Part shown: positions 52,616 to 63,702 of the stretch, piece after piece
Numbering within the stretch: position 1 is the stretch's first letter
How the letters are laid out: each line of letters opens with the position of its first letter
DNA from: Pseudomonas mandelii
GTDB taxonomy: Bacteria > Pseudomonadota > Gammaproteobacteria > Pseudomonadales > Pseudomonadaceae
Direction: 5' to 3'
DNA length: 64,000 nucleotides
Assembly (NCBI RefSeq): GCF_006438925.1
Contig: NZ_RCZA01000001.1
Coordinates: 1 to 64,000 of the forward strand
Notes under the pieces: model-generated
Databases searched by the model: none
What the model saw: the letters and a program-made list of their open reading frames with translations, nothing else
Told to the model about the DNA's origin: nothing
Position numbers and translations under genes: made by a program

Positions 52616-54583
52616 ATGGCCGGGCTAATTCCCCAGAGCTTCATTGACGACCTTCTGAACCGCACCGACATCGTCGATGTGGTCAGCTCGCGCCTGCAAA
52701 TGAAAAAGGCCGGCAAGAATTACACCGCTTGCTGCCCGTTCCACAAAGAGAAAACCCCCTCCTTCAGCGTCAGCCCCGACAAGCAGTTCTATTATTGCTT
52801 TGGCTGCGGCGCTGGTGGCAACGCCCTCGGCTTCATGATGGACCACGACAATCTGGATTTCGTCCAGGCTGTCGAAGAACTGGCCAAAGCCGCCGGCATG
52901 GAAATCCCCCGCGAAGAAAGCGGACGGCCGCACAAACCGCGGCAGCCGACCGATTCGCCGCTCTACCCGCTACTCACCGCCGCCGCCGACTTTTACCGTC
53001 AGGCACTGAAAAGCCATCCATCGCGAAAAGCAGCCGTGGATTACTTGAAAGGTCGCGGACTGACCGGCGAAATCGCCCGAGACTTCGGCCTCGGCTTTGC
53101 CCCGCCCGGCTGGGACAATCTGTTCAAGCACTTGAGCAGCGACACCCTGCAACAGAAAGCCATGATCGATGCCGGCCTGCTGATCGAGAACGCCGAAACC
53201 GGCAAACGCTATGACCGCTTCCGCGATCGCGTGATGTTCCCGATCCGCGACAGCCGCGGACGAATCATCGCCTTCGGCGGCCGGGTATTGGGCGACGACA
53301 AGCCGAAATACCTGAACTCACCGGAAACCCCGGTATTCCATAAGGGCCAGGAACTCTACGGCCTCTATGAAGCACGCAAGAACAACCGCAACCTCGACGA
53401 AATCATCGTCGTCGAAGGCTACATGGATGTTATCGCCCTCGCCCAGCAAGGCCTGCGCAATGCTGTCGCGACCCTGGGCACCGCCACCAGCGAAGAGCAC
53501 TTGAAGCGCCTGTTTCGCGTCGTGCCCAACGTGCTGTTCTGTTTCGACGGCGACCAGGCAGGTCGAAATGCCGCCTGGCGGGCATTGGAGGCAGCGCTGC
53601 CGAGCCTGCAGGACGGGCGGCGCGCACGCTTTCTGTTCCTCCCCGAAGGCGAAGACCCGGACACGCTGGTCCGCTCCGAAGGCACTGATGCCTTCCGCGC
53701 ACGGATCAACCAGCACGCCCAACCATTAGCGGATTATTTTTTTCAACAGCTGACCGAGGAATCGGACCCGCGCTCGCTCGAAGGCAAGGCCCACATGGCC
53801 ACCCTCGCCGCGCCGCTGATCGACAAAGTCCCGGGGGCGAACCTGCGCATCCTGATGCGTCAGCGCCTGACTGAAATTACCGGGCTTAGCGGTGAAGCCG
53901 TGAGCCAGCTGGTACAAAGCGCACCTCAGGAAGCACCGCCGGCGTACGACCCGGGCATCGATTACGACGCCATGCCGGATTACAGCGACTACCATCAGCC
54001 GCAGGCACAAGAGATGTATGTGCCGCAGCAGGAATGGACGCCGAAGAAACCCGGCGCAGGCGGCAAAAAATGGGACAAAAAACCGTGGGACAAAAACGGC
54101 AAACGCGGTGGTGATCACGATCAACCCCGCGCGCCACGGGTGCCGGCCGCTGTAGAGCCGCCGACCCTGGCCGCCTTGCGCACGCTATTGCATCACCCAC
54201 AATTGGCCGAGAAAGTCGAGGATGCCGGGCACTTTGCTGCCGAGGATCACACCAACACGCAATTACTGGTGGCCCTTCTCGAAGCCGTACAGAAGAATCC
54301 CAAGCTAAACTCATTTCAGTTGATTGCACGCTGGCACGGTACGGAGCAAGGACGTTTGCTCAAGGCGCTGGCGGAAAAGGAATGGCTGATTGACGGAGAT
54401 AACCTTGAACAACAGTTTTTCGACACCATTACTAGCTTGTCAGCCCGCCAACGCGAGCGAAACCTGGAACAACTTCTCAGGAAAGCACGTCAAAGCGAAC
54501 TGAGTGCCGAAGAGAAAAATCAACTGCGCGACCTATTAAGTCGCAATGTTTCCGCAACAAGCCCGACCTCAACTGGCGCGTGA
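52616..54583 (+). CDS. dnaG: DNA primase
   Basis: Makes RNA primers at replication forks. The 655-residue protein has the CHC2 zinc-binding domain (CPFHKEKTPSF ... YYCFGCGAGG), the TOPRIM core VVEGYMDVIAL and GDQAGRNAAWRAL, then an insert rich in Pro, Lys and Trp (about 440-510) and the helicase-binding C-terminus. 67 bases before rpoD. Confidence 0.97.
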   Translation: MAGLIPQSFIDDLLNRTDIVDVVSSRLQMKKAGKNYTACCPFHKEKTPSFSVSPDKQFYYCFGCGAGGNALGFMMDHDNLDFVQAVEELAKAAGMEIPREESGRPHKPRQPTDSPLYPLLTAAADFYRQALKSHPSRKAAVDYLKGRGLTGEIARDFGLGFAPPGWDNLFKHLSSDTLQQKAMIDAGLLIENAETGKRYDRFRDRVMFPIRDSRGRIIAFGGRVLGDDKPKYLNSPETPVFHKGQELYGLYEARKNNRNLDEIIVVEGYMDVIALAQQGLRNAVATLGTATSEEHLKRLFRVVPNVLFCFDGDQAGRNAAWRALEAALPSLQDGRRARFLFLPEGEDPDTLVRSEGTDAFRARINQHAQPLADYFFQQLTEESDPRSLEGKAHMATLAAPLIDKVPGANLRILMRQRLTEITGLSGEAVSQLVQSAPQEAPPAYDPGIDYDAMPDYSDYHQPQAQEMYVPQQEWTPKKPGAGGKKWDKKPWDKNGKRGGDHDQPRAPRVPAAVEPPTLAALRTLLHHPQLAEKVEDAGHFAAEDHTNTQLLVALLEAVQKNPKLNSFQLIARWHGTEQGRLLKALAEKEWLIDGDNLEQQFFDTITSLSARQRERNLEQLLRKARQSELSAEEKNQLRDLLSRNVSATSPTSTGA

Positions 54584-54650
54584 GGTCATAGCTCAGGTAT
54601 AATCCTCGGCTTGTTTTTTGCCCGCCAAGACCTTCAGTGGATAGGGTGTT

Positions 54651-56501
<1,851 letters not shown>

Positions 56502-56505
56502 CAAC

Positions 56506-56534
56506 AAAACCCCCGGCCCAGGCCGGGGGTTTTG
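56506..56534. terminator. Terminator after rpoD
   Basis: AAAACCCCCGGCC / GGCCGGGGGTTTT with a 2-base loop, 5 bases past the rpoD stop. Strong and nearly symmetric. Confidence 0.92.
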
Positions 56535-56623
56535 CTTTTATACAGATTAAATCCCCCGCTCCTCCCTCCCTCCGAATTGCCCGTCTACACTCGAAACATT
56601 CCCCGAGCCATAACGAGACCGTT

Positions 56624-59600
56624 ATGCCCAGACTGCCGACTGTGCTTTTTTTGCTGTCGCTGTTGACCTGGACCGCAACGGCTGGCGCGCTGACTCTGAC
56701 CGACGAAGAACGTAGCTGGCTTACGGCCCACCCGGACTTGCGCCTGGGTGTCGATGCGTCATGGCCACCCTTCGAGTTTCGCGACGATCAGGGCCGCTAT
56801 CAGGGCCTTGCAGCAGACTATATCGACCTGATCCGTCAACGCCTGGCCATCAAGCTCACGCCCATCGAGCCCGTCAGCTGGACCGTTGTCCTGGAACAGG
56901 CCAAACAAGCCAAGCTCGACCTGTTGCCTGGCATCATGTCGACCCCGGAGCGCCAGAGTTATCTGTCGTTCACTCGCCCCTACCTGGACTTTCCGATTGT
57001 CATCCTTGCCCATGTCGGAGGCCCCCAGCCACGTAAACTCGAAGACCTGTACGGGTTGAAAGTCGCCGTGGTGGAAAACTACGCCCCCCACGAACTGTTG
57101 CGCACCCACCATCCCGATCTCAATCTGGTGGCGATGCCCAACGTCAGCTCAGCACTGCAGGCGCTGGCAACTGATGAAGTGGATGCGGTGGTCGGCGATC
57201 TCGCCTCCAGCGTCTGGAGCCTGCGTCAGCTCAAGCTCGACGGGCTCTACGTCAGCGGCGAAACCCCCTATCGCTATCAATTGGCGATGGGCGTGCCCCG
57301 GGACAACAAAATACTGGTCGGCATTCTGGATAAAGTCCTGGCAGACATGACCCCGGACGAAATAAGCGCCATCCAGGAGCACTGGGTCGGCAACGTCCTC
57401 GATCATCGAACCTTCTGGTCCGATCTGCTGGTTTACGGTCTACCGGGATTGCTCCTGCTGATCATCGTGCTGGTGGTCGTTATCCGGATCAATCGCCGAC
57501 TGAGCTCAGAAATCGCTCGCCGGGTCGACCTGGAACAAGAACTGCGCAGCAGTGAATACCATTACCGCGGACTGGTGGAGAGCCTTTCGGCCATCGCCTG
57601 GGAAGCGCGGATCAGCGATTTCACCTACAGCTACGTATCGCCCCATGCCGAGGATCTGCTCGGTTACCCCCTGTCTCATTGGCTGATTCCGGGCTTCTGG
57701 CGCAACATCATTCACCCGGCCGACCTGACCCGCGCCCAGACCTTTTGCGATCACGAAGTACTGGCCGGGCGCGACTACAGTCTCGATTACCGGGTCATCA
57801 CCGCCGATGGCCGCTGCATTTGGGTGCGCGATATTGTCAGCCTGATTGAGCACGGCCATGAACCGGTGTTGCGCGGGCTGATGATCGACATCAGCGAAGC
57901 CAAGCGCACCGAAGAGGCGTTGCGTCTGTCGGAACAGAAGTTCGCCTCGGTGTTCCAGCAATGCCCGGACATACTAGTCATCGCGCGACTCTCCGACGGC
58001 TGCCTGCTGGAGGTCAACGAAGCGTTCGAAGAACAGATCGGTCTCAAGGCCGAAGACGTCATCGGCCAGACGGCCACCGACCTGAACATCTGGGGCATAC
58101 CCGGCGTCGGGCCAGGCTTGTTGCAACGGTTGCAGGCCGGCAGCATCCGTAACCTGGAGATGCCCTTTCGCCGCAACAATGGCCAAGTGTTTACCGGCCT
58201 GATCTCCGCTGAACCGTTCGACCTCGATACAACCCCTGCGCTGGTAGTGGTCGTGCGGGACATCAGCCAGCTCAAGGAAACCCAGAAACAGCTGCAAACC
58301 TCCGAAGAGAAATTCGCCAAGGCCTTCCATGCCTCTCCCGATGGCTTGCTATTGTCCCGGCAGAGCGACGGCTTACTGATTGAGGTCAATGAGGGTTTCA
58401 GCCGCATTACCGGTTTCAACAGCGCGATGTCCGTGGATCGCTCCGCCCTCGAGCTGGGAATCTGGGTCAATCTCAACGAACGCAAACAGATGCTCGATCT
58501 GCTGCACCGGGACGGATTCGTCCGCGACTTCAGTTGCCATATACGCCGCAGCGACGGGCAGATCCGCCTTTGCGAGGTGTCCAGCCGTCCGCTGCCGATC
58601 GGCGATGAAGATTGCATGCTGACCATCGCCCGGGACATCACCGAGCGACACCTGATGCAGGAGAAACTGCAACAGGCCGCGACGGTATTCGAGAGCACCG
58701 CCGAAGGTGTATTGATCACCGACACCCAACAGCACATCAGCGCGGTCAACCGTGCGTTTACCGAAATCACCGGCTACAGCGAGAGCGAAGCGTTGGGCCA
58801 CACCCCTCGCCTGCTCGCCTCGGGCCTGCACGACAGCGCGTTTTATGCCGCCATGTGGCATCAGCTGACCGCCGAAGGTCATTGGCAGGGCGAAATTTCC
58901 AACCGGCGCAAAAATGGAGAGCTTTACCCGAGCTGGCTGACCATCAGTGCGGTGCGCAACCGGGACAGGTTCATCACCCACTTTGTCGCGGTGTTCGCGG
59001 ACATTTCCAGCCTCAAACACGCCCAGGCCAAGCTCGACTACCAGGCTCACCACGACCCGCTGACCGGGCTGCCGAACCGCACGCTGTTCGAGAGCCGATT
59101 GCTGACTGCGCTGAACAACCAACAGGAAAACGGCGGCCAGGGCGCGGTACTGTTCCTGGACCTGGACCGTTTCAAACACATCAACGACAGCCTGGGTCAC
59201 CCGGTCGGTGACCTGCTGCTCAAGGGCATTGCCGTGCGCCTCAAGGAGCAGTTGCGCGACATCGACACCGTGGCGCGCCTGGGCGGCGACGAATTCATCA
59301 TCTTGCTGCCCGGGCTGCAGCAATCCAGTGATGCCGACAACATCGCGACCAAATTGCTCAATTGCTTCAGCGCACCGTTCCAGGCTGGCGAGCATGAGTT
59401 TTTTATCAGCGCCAGTATCGGCACCAGCCTGTATCCCAAGGATGGCTGCGACGTCGCCACGCTGGTCAAGAACGCCGATGCGGCGATGTACCGCTCCAAG
59501 GCCAAGGGTCGCAACCGGGTCGAAAGCTACACCCGCGACCTCACCGCTCAAGCCAGCGAGCGAGTGGCACTGGAACATGAACTGCGACGCGCTATCGAGC

Positions 59601-60370
59601 GCAACGAACTGCACCTCCATTATCAACCGAAGATCAGCCTGGTCGACCATCGCCTGGTCGGCGCAGAAGCGCTCATTCGCTGGCGCCACCCGACCTTCGG
59701 CGATGTTCCACCGGAGCACTTCATTCCCCTGGCCGAAGAAAACGGCATGATCCTGCAAATCGGCGATTGGGTTCTCGAAACCGCCTGCCGGCAGATGTTC
59801 GAGTGGAATCAGCTTTACGAACCCGTCGGCCCGCTATCGGTCAACCTCGCGGGCGCTCAATTGCGCCAGCCGAACCTGCTAGGTCGGATCGAACAATTGC
59901 TCAAGGACAACCGCCTCAAACCCGGTTTCCTGCAACTGGAAATTACTGAAAACTTCATCATGAGCCAGGCTGAAGAGGCGCTGGCAGTGCTGCATCAACT
60001 CAAACACCTGGGTGTGCAACTGGCGATCGACGACTTCGGCACCGGTTACTCATCCCTGAGTTACCTCAAACGTCTGCCACTGGACATTCTCAAGATCGAC
60101 CAGTCTTTCGTCCGCGGCCTGCCGGATGATCCCCACGACGCAGCCATCGTTCGCGCCATCATCGCCCTGGGCCGCAGCATGCAATTCACCATCATCGCCG
60201 AGGGCGTCGAAACCCTCGCGCAGCAGCAATTCCTCGCCGCCGAAGGCTGTGAACAGATCCAGGGCTATATCGTCAGCCTGCCCTTGCCACCGGAAGAATT
60301 TGCCGCGACGTTTCTTCGTATAGCCATTTCAGACTTTTCGGATAGCACAGCGGAGAAACCGTCGCTATAA
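56624..60370 (+). CDS. Membrane sensor with PAS, GGDEF and EAL domains
   Basis: Predicted c-di-GMP enzyme of 1248 residues: signal peptide (about 1-22), periplasmic SBP_bac_3 domain (about 30-255), transmembrane helix (about 268-290), several PAS domains (about 310-800), GGDEF (motif at 887-891, intact) and EAL (EAL at 1015-1017, with DDFGTGYSSLSYLKRLPLD and TENF intact). Both catalytic sites look complete, so it could make or degrade c-di-GMP, or one domain may dominate. The ligand of the periplasmic domain is unknown. Its stop codon lies inside the -10 box for the downstream tRNA. Confidence 0.93.
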   Translation: MPRLPTVLFLLSLLTWTATAGALTLTDEERSWLTAHPDLRLGVDASWPPFEFRDDQGRYQGLAADYIDLIRQRLAIKLTPIEPVSWTVVLEQAKQAKLDLLPGIMSTPERQSYLSFTRPYLDFPIVILAHVGGPQPRKLEDLYGLKVAVVENYAPHELLRTHHPDLNLVAMPNVSSALQALATDEVDAVVGDLASSVWSLRQLKLDGLYVSGETPYRYQLAMGVPRDNKILVGILDKVLADMTPDEISAIQEHWVGNVLDHRTFWSDLLVYGLPGLLLLIIVLVVVIRINRRLSSEIARRVDLEQELRSSEYHYRGLVESLSAIAWEARISDFTYSYVSPHAEDLLGYPLSHWLIPGFWRNIIHPADLTRAQTFCDHEVLAGRDYSLDYRVITADGRCIWVRDIVSLIEHGHEPVLRGLMIDISEAKRTEEALRLSEQKFASVFQQCPDILVIARLSDGCLLEVNEAFEEQIGLKAEDVIGQTATDLNIWGIPGVGPGLLQRLQAGSIRNLEMPFRRNNGQVFTGLISAEPFDLDTTPALVVVVRDISQLKETQKQLQTSEEKFAKAFHASPDGLLLSRQSDGLLIEVNEGFSRITGFNSAMSVDRSALELGIWVNLNERKQMLDLLHRDGFVRDFSCHIRRSDGQIRLCEVSSRPLPIGDEDCMLTIARDITERHLMQEKLQQAATVFESTAEGVLITDTQQHISAVNRAFTEITGYSESEALGHTPRLLASGLHDSAFYAAMWHQLTAEGHWQGEISNRRKNGELYPSWLTISAVRNRDRFITHFVAVFADISSLKHAQAKLDYQAHHDPLTGLPNRTLFESRLLTALNNQQENGGQGAVLFLDLDRFKHINDSLGHPVGDLLLKGIAVRLKEQLRDIDTVARLGGDEFIILLPGLQQSSDADNIATKLLNCFSAPFQAGEHEFFISASIGTSLYPKDGCDVATLVKNADAAMYRSKAKGRNRVESYTRDLTAQASERVALEHELRRAIERNELHLHYQPKISLVDHRLVGAEALIRWRHPTFGDVPPEHFIPLAEENGMILQIGDWVLETACRQMFEWNQLYEPVGPLSVNLAGAQLRQPNLLGRIEQLLKDNRLKPGFLQLEITENFIMSQAEEALAVLHQLKHLGVQLAIDDFGTGYSSLSYLKRLPLDILKIDQSFVRGLPDDPHDAAIVRAIIALGRSMQFTIIAEGVETLAQQQFLAAEGCEQIQGYIVSLPLPPEEFAATFLRIAISDFSDSTAEKPSL

Positions 60371-60371
60371 T
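60366..60371 (+). promoter_or_regulatory. -10 box of the tRNA, overlapping the upstream stop codon
   Basis: A perfect TATAAT includes the TAA stop codon of the GGDEF/EAL gene (60368-60370) and lies 14 bases before the tRNA. No convincing -35 was found. Confidence 0.55.
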
Positions 60372-60385
60372 CCGCGGCCTACTGA

Positions 60386-60462
<77 letters not shown>

Positions 60463-60467
60463 AACAA

Positions 60468-60493
60468 GAAAGCCGCGCAATGCGCGGCTTTTT
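60468..60493 (+). terminator. Terminator after the tRNA
   Basis: AGCCGCGC and GCGCGGCT pair across AAT and are followed by TTTT. Confidence 0.9.
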
Positions 60494-60583
60494 CGTGTTC
60501 GAGGCCTGGATTTTCGAAGCCGCTTTTTCTGTATGAATACGGAAAGTGTCCGCCCTCCCCATCCTGTTTTCTGGACGCCCAGT

Positions 60584-60631
60584 ATCCATGCACCTTTGAT
60601 CGACCTACTAGTCGCTCAAAGGTGCATGGAT
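60584..60631. other. Long inverted repeat after the amino-acid ABC operon
   Basis: Arms of 16 bp (60584-60599 and 60616-60631, ATCCATGCACCTTTGA and its inverse) are perfect; inside the loop a further CGAC/GTCG pairs. It lies 9 bases past the end of the ABC ATPase gene. No T-run on the minus strand. Confidence 0.7.
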
Positions 60632-60640
60632 TATGGCGGC

Positions 60641-61405
60641 TTACTTCAGGTTGCCACTGAGAAACTGCTGCAGACGTCCGCTTTGCGGGTTGCCCAGCAC
60701 TGCTTCGGGCACACCCTGCTCTTCCACCCGTCCCTGGTGCAGGAACAGCACTTGGTTCGACACTTTGCGCGCAAAGCTCATTTCGTGAGTGACCATGATC
60801 ATGGTGCGGCCTTCTTCGGCCAGCCCCTGAATCACCTTGAGCACTTCGCCCACCAGCTCCGGGTCCAGGGCCGAGGTCGGCTCGTCGAACAGCATGATCT
60901 CCGGTTCCATCGTCAGGGCCCGGGCGATGGCGACGCGTTGCTGCTGACCACCGGAGAGGAACGCCGGGTATTGATCGGCAACGCGCGACGGCAACCCCAC
61001 CTTGTCGAGATAGCGTCGGGCGCGCGCCTCGGCATCCTTCTTGCTGACACCCAGCACCCGGCGCGGGGCCATGGTGATGTTGTCGAGCACGGTCATGTGG
61101 CTCCACAGGTTGAAATGCTGGAACACCATCGCCAGGCGCGTGCGCAGGCGTTGCAGCTCATCGGCGTCGGCCACGCGCATACCGTGGCGGTCATGGACCA
61201 TGCGAATCGGCTGGTTATCCAGGGTCATTGCGCCGTCATTGGGCGTTTCCAGGAAATTGATGCAACGCAGGAAGGTGCTCTTGCCCGAACCACTAGCGCC
61301 GATCAGGCTGATCACATCGCCGGTTTTAGCGTTCAGCGAGACACCCTTGAGCACTTCGTGGTTGCCGTAGCTTTTATGCAGGTTTTCAACAGTCAGTTTG
61401 TACAT
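60641..61405 (-). CDS. Polar amino-acid ABC transporter ATP-binding protein (HisP/AotP-like)
   Basis: A 254-residue ATPase with Walker A GASGSGKST (36-44), VFQHFNLWSHMTV, signature LSGGQQQRVAIARAL and Walker B IMLFDEPTSALD. The long HDRHGMRVADADEL insert is characteristic of the HisP group. Last gene of the four-gene importer operon. Confidence 0.92.
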   Translation of the reverse strand: MYKLTVENLHKSYGNHEVLKGVSLNAKTGDVISLIGASGSGKSTFLRCINFLETPNDGAMTLDNQPIRMVHDRHGMRVADADELQRLRTRLAMVFQHFNLWSHMTVLDNITMAPRRVLGVSKKDAEARARRYLDKVGLPSRVADQYPAFLSGGQQQRVAIARALTMEPEIMLFDEPTSALDPELVGEVLKVIQGLAEEGRTMIMVTHEMSFARKVSNQVLFLHQGRVEEQGVPEAVLGNPQSGRLQQFLSGNLK

Positions 61406-61428
61406 GTGCGCAAACGTCCTCTACGGAA

Positions 61429-62139
61429 TTAGTGAGCCGGGCCAAGGAAAGATAGCCAGCGGCGTTCGGCCAGGCGGAACAAACCGACCAGAGAGAAAGT
61501 GACTGCCAGGTAGATGATTGCGGCGATACCGAACGACTGGAATGTCAGGAAGGTTGCCGAGTTGGCGTCTCTGGCGACCTTGAGAATGTCCGGCACGGTG
61601 GCGGTAAAAGCCACAGTGGTCGAGTGCAGCATCAGGATCACTTCGTTGCTGTAGTACGGCAACGAGCGGCGCAGGGCCGATGGCATGATGATGTAGGCAT
61701 AGAGCTTCCAGCCGCGCAGGCCATAGGCCTTGGCTGCCTCGACTTCGCCGTGGTTCATGCTGCGGATCGCCCCGGCGAAGATTTCCGTAGTGTAGGCGCA
61801 GGTGTTCAGGGCAAAGGCCAGAATGGTGCAGTTCAAGGCGTCGCGGAAGAACGCATCAAGTACCGGCTGGGCGCGTACCGCAGCGAAGCTGTAGATGCCG
61901 GTGTAGCAAATCAACAGCTGGATATACAGCGGCGTACCGCGAAACAGATAGGTGTAGAACTGCACCGGCCAGCGCACCCAGACGTTGGACGACACCCGGG
62001 CAATCGACAACGGCACCGACATCACGAAGCCGAAGAAAATCGAGGCACTGAGCAACCAGAGGGTCATGGCCAACCCGGTGATGTGACTGCCGTCCTGGTA
62101 AAGGAAGGGTCGCCAGTATTCCTGCAGTAGTTCGATCAT
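61429..62139 (-). CDS. Polar amino-acid ABC transporter permease (HisM-like)
   Basis: A 236-residue inner-membrane protein with about five helices, the FRGTPLYIQLLICYTGIY motif of HisM and the ATPase-contact loop EVEAAKAYGLRGWKLYAYIIMP. Its start overlaps the partner permease by 4 bases. Confidence 0.9.
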   Translation of the reverse strand: MIELLQEYWRPFLYQDGSHITGLAMTLWLLSASIFFGFVMSVPLSIARVSSNVWVRWPVQFYTYLFRGTPLYIQLLICYTGIYSFAAVRAQPVLDAFFRDALNCTILAFALNTCAYTTEIFAGAIRSMNHGEVEAAKAYGLRGWKLYAYIIMPSALRRSLPYYSNEVILMLHSTTVAFTATVPDILKVARDANSATFLTFQSFGIAAIIYLAVTFSLVGLFRLAERRWLSFLGPAH

Positions 62140-62864
62140 CGTACGGCCTCCCGGGTGCCTGCTGCGTAGAAGACATCCAGCCGGCGCAAGACGTAATTCG
62201 AAGCGGTGGTAATCACCAGATAGATCAAGGCGGCCAGCACTAGGAAGAAGAACAACTGATAGGAGCTTTTGCCCGCATCCTGGGCCACCTTGACCAGATC
62301 GGCCAGACCGATGATCGAGACCAACGCGGTGGCCTTGAGGATCACCATCCAGTTATTGCCGATGCCTGGCAGGGCGAAGCGCATCATTTGCGGGAACACC
62401 ACGAAGCGAAAGCGCTGGGCGCGTGTCAGCCCGTAGGCGGTAGCCGCCTCCATCTGCCCGCGGGGTACGGCGAGGATCGCGCCGCGAAAGGTCTCGGTGA
62501 AATACGCACCGTAGATGAAGCCCAGTGTAATGACCCCGGCACTGAACGGGTTGATCTCGATATAGTCCCAGCCCAGCGCTTCGGTCAGGTTGGTCAGCCA
62601 GGTTTGCAGGCTGTAGAAAATCAGCAGCATCAACACCAGGTCCGGCACGCCACGGATCAGCGTGGTGTAGGCCTGCGCCGGGACGCGCAGCATAGCTGAC
62701 TTGGAAAGCTTGGCACTGGCGCCGATCAGGCCGAGGACCACGCTCACCAGCAGCGACAGAAAGGATAATTTGACAGTCATCCAGGAGCCTTGCAGCAACA
62801 GCGGGCCAAAGCCCTTAAGGCTGAAGCCGGAAAGCCCCAGAATCTGCAATAGGTATTCGAACAT
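62136..62864 (-). CDS. Polar amino-acid ABC transporter permease (HisQ-like)
   Basis: A 242-residue permease of the same family with IRGVPDLVLMLLIFY and the contact loop MEAATAYGLTRAQRFRFVVFPQ. ATG at 62864 has AGGG 8 bases upstream; a 6-codon longer frame is not favoured. Follows the binding-protein gene. Confidence 0.9.
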   Translation of the reverse strand: MFEYLLQILGLSGFSLKGFGPLLLQGSWMTVKLSFLSLLVSVVLGLIGASAKLSKSAMLRVPAQAYTTLIRGVPDLVLMLLIFYSLQTWLTNLTEALGWDYIEINPFSAGVITLGFIYGAYFTETFRGAILAVPRGQMEAATAYGLTRAQRFRFVVFPQMMRFALPGIGNNWMVILKATALVSIIGLADLVKVAQDAGKSSYQLFFFLVLAALIYLVITTASNYVLRRLDVFYAAGTREAVR

Positions 62865-62919
62865 TGAGCAGCCCTTTGGCAATCAAGAAAGCGCCCATCC
62901 GGGGATGGGCGCAGGGTCG

Positions 62920-63702
62920 TTACTTGCCGCTGTAAAGGTTCAGGTCAGCGAAATGCTTCTGCTGGACGGCGGCATAGGTGCCATTGTCGTGCAGAGCCTT
63001 GATACCTTTGTCCAGAAGGGCCTTGAGTTCAGTGTTGCCCTTGGTGATGCCCACCGCCGTTTTCGATGGAAGCAGCTCGCTCTTGACCGGCTTGCTGACT
63101 TCAAAGTTGGCACCTTGTGGCGACTTCAGGAAGCCCAGTTCGGCTTGCAGCATGTCCTGGATCGAAGCATCGAGGCGACCGGAGATCAGGTCCGCGTAAA
63201 CCTGGTCCTGATTGGCGTAGGCCTGTGTCTCTACTCCGGCCTTGTCCAGCACGGCCTTGGCGTAGGCTTCCTGGATGGTGCCTTGCTCGTAGCCGACTTT
63301 CTTGCCCTTTAGCGTGGCCGGATCGGCGTCGATGGCGGCGCCTTTTTTGAATACCAGCCCGGTTGGGCCAGAGAACAACTCGCTGGAGAAGTCGATGACT
63401 TTTTCGCGGGCTGGTGTGGCGGTCATGGAAGAGATCACGCCGTCGAACTTGTTGGCCTTGAGGCCGGGAATCATGCCGTCGAAATCGCTTTCGACCCACT
63501 TGCACTTGACCTTCAGCTCAGCGCAAATCGCGTTACCCAGGTCGATATCGAAGCCCACCAGGCTGCCATCGGCCGCTTTGGACTCGAACGGCGCGTAGGA
63601 CGGATCGACGCCGAAGCGCAACTCCTTGTATTCCTTGGCCAGCGCGGAGCCGGCAGCCATGCAGAGAGCCAATGCGGAAAGGGTCAGAAATGTTTTTTTC
63701 AT
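62920..63702 (-). CDS. Basic amino-acid periplasmic binding protein (HisJ/ArgT/AotJ-like)
   Basis: A 260-residue periplasmic protein with a signal peptide (about 1-22, ending SALA), followed by FGVDPSYAPFESKAADGSLVG and GFDIDLGNAICAELKVKC. These match lysine/arginine/ornithine or histidine binding proteins; the exact ligand is open. First gene of the operon; AGGA precedes the ATG by 10 bases. Confidence 0.93.
   Translation of the reverse strand: MKKTFLTLSALALCMAAGSALAKEYKELRFGVDPSYAPFESKAADGSLVGFDIDLGNAICAELKVKCKWVESDFDGMIPGLKANKFDGVISSMTATPAREKVIDFSSELFSGPTGLVFKKGAAIDADPATLKGKKVGYEQGTIQEAYAKAVLDKAGVETQAYANQDQVYADLISGRLDASIQDMLQAELGFLKSPQGANFEVSKPVKSELLPSKTAVGITKGNTELKALLDKGIKALHDNGTYAAVQQKHFADLNLYSGK

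Noticed and set aside
54575..54603. Promoter directly before rpoD
   Set aside because: TATAAT is perfect, but no -35 fits at 16 to 18 bases, so I did not list it as a promoter.
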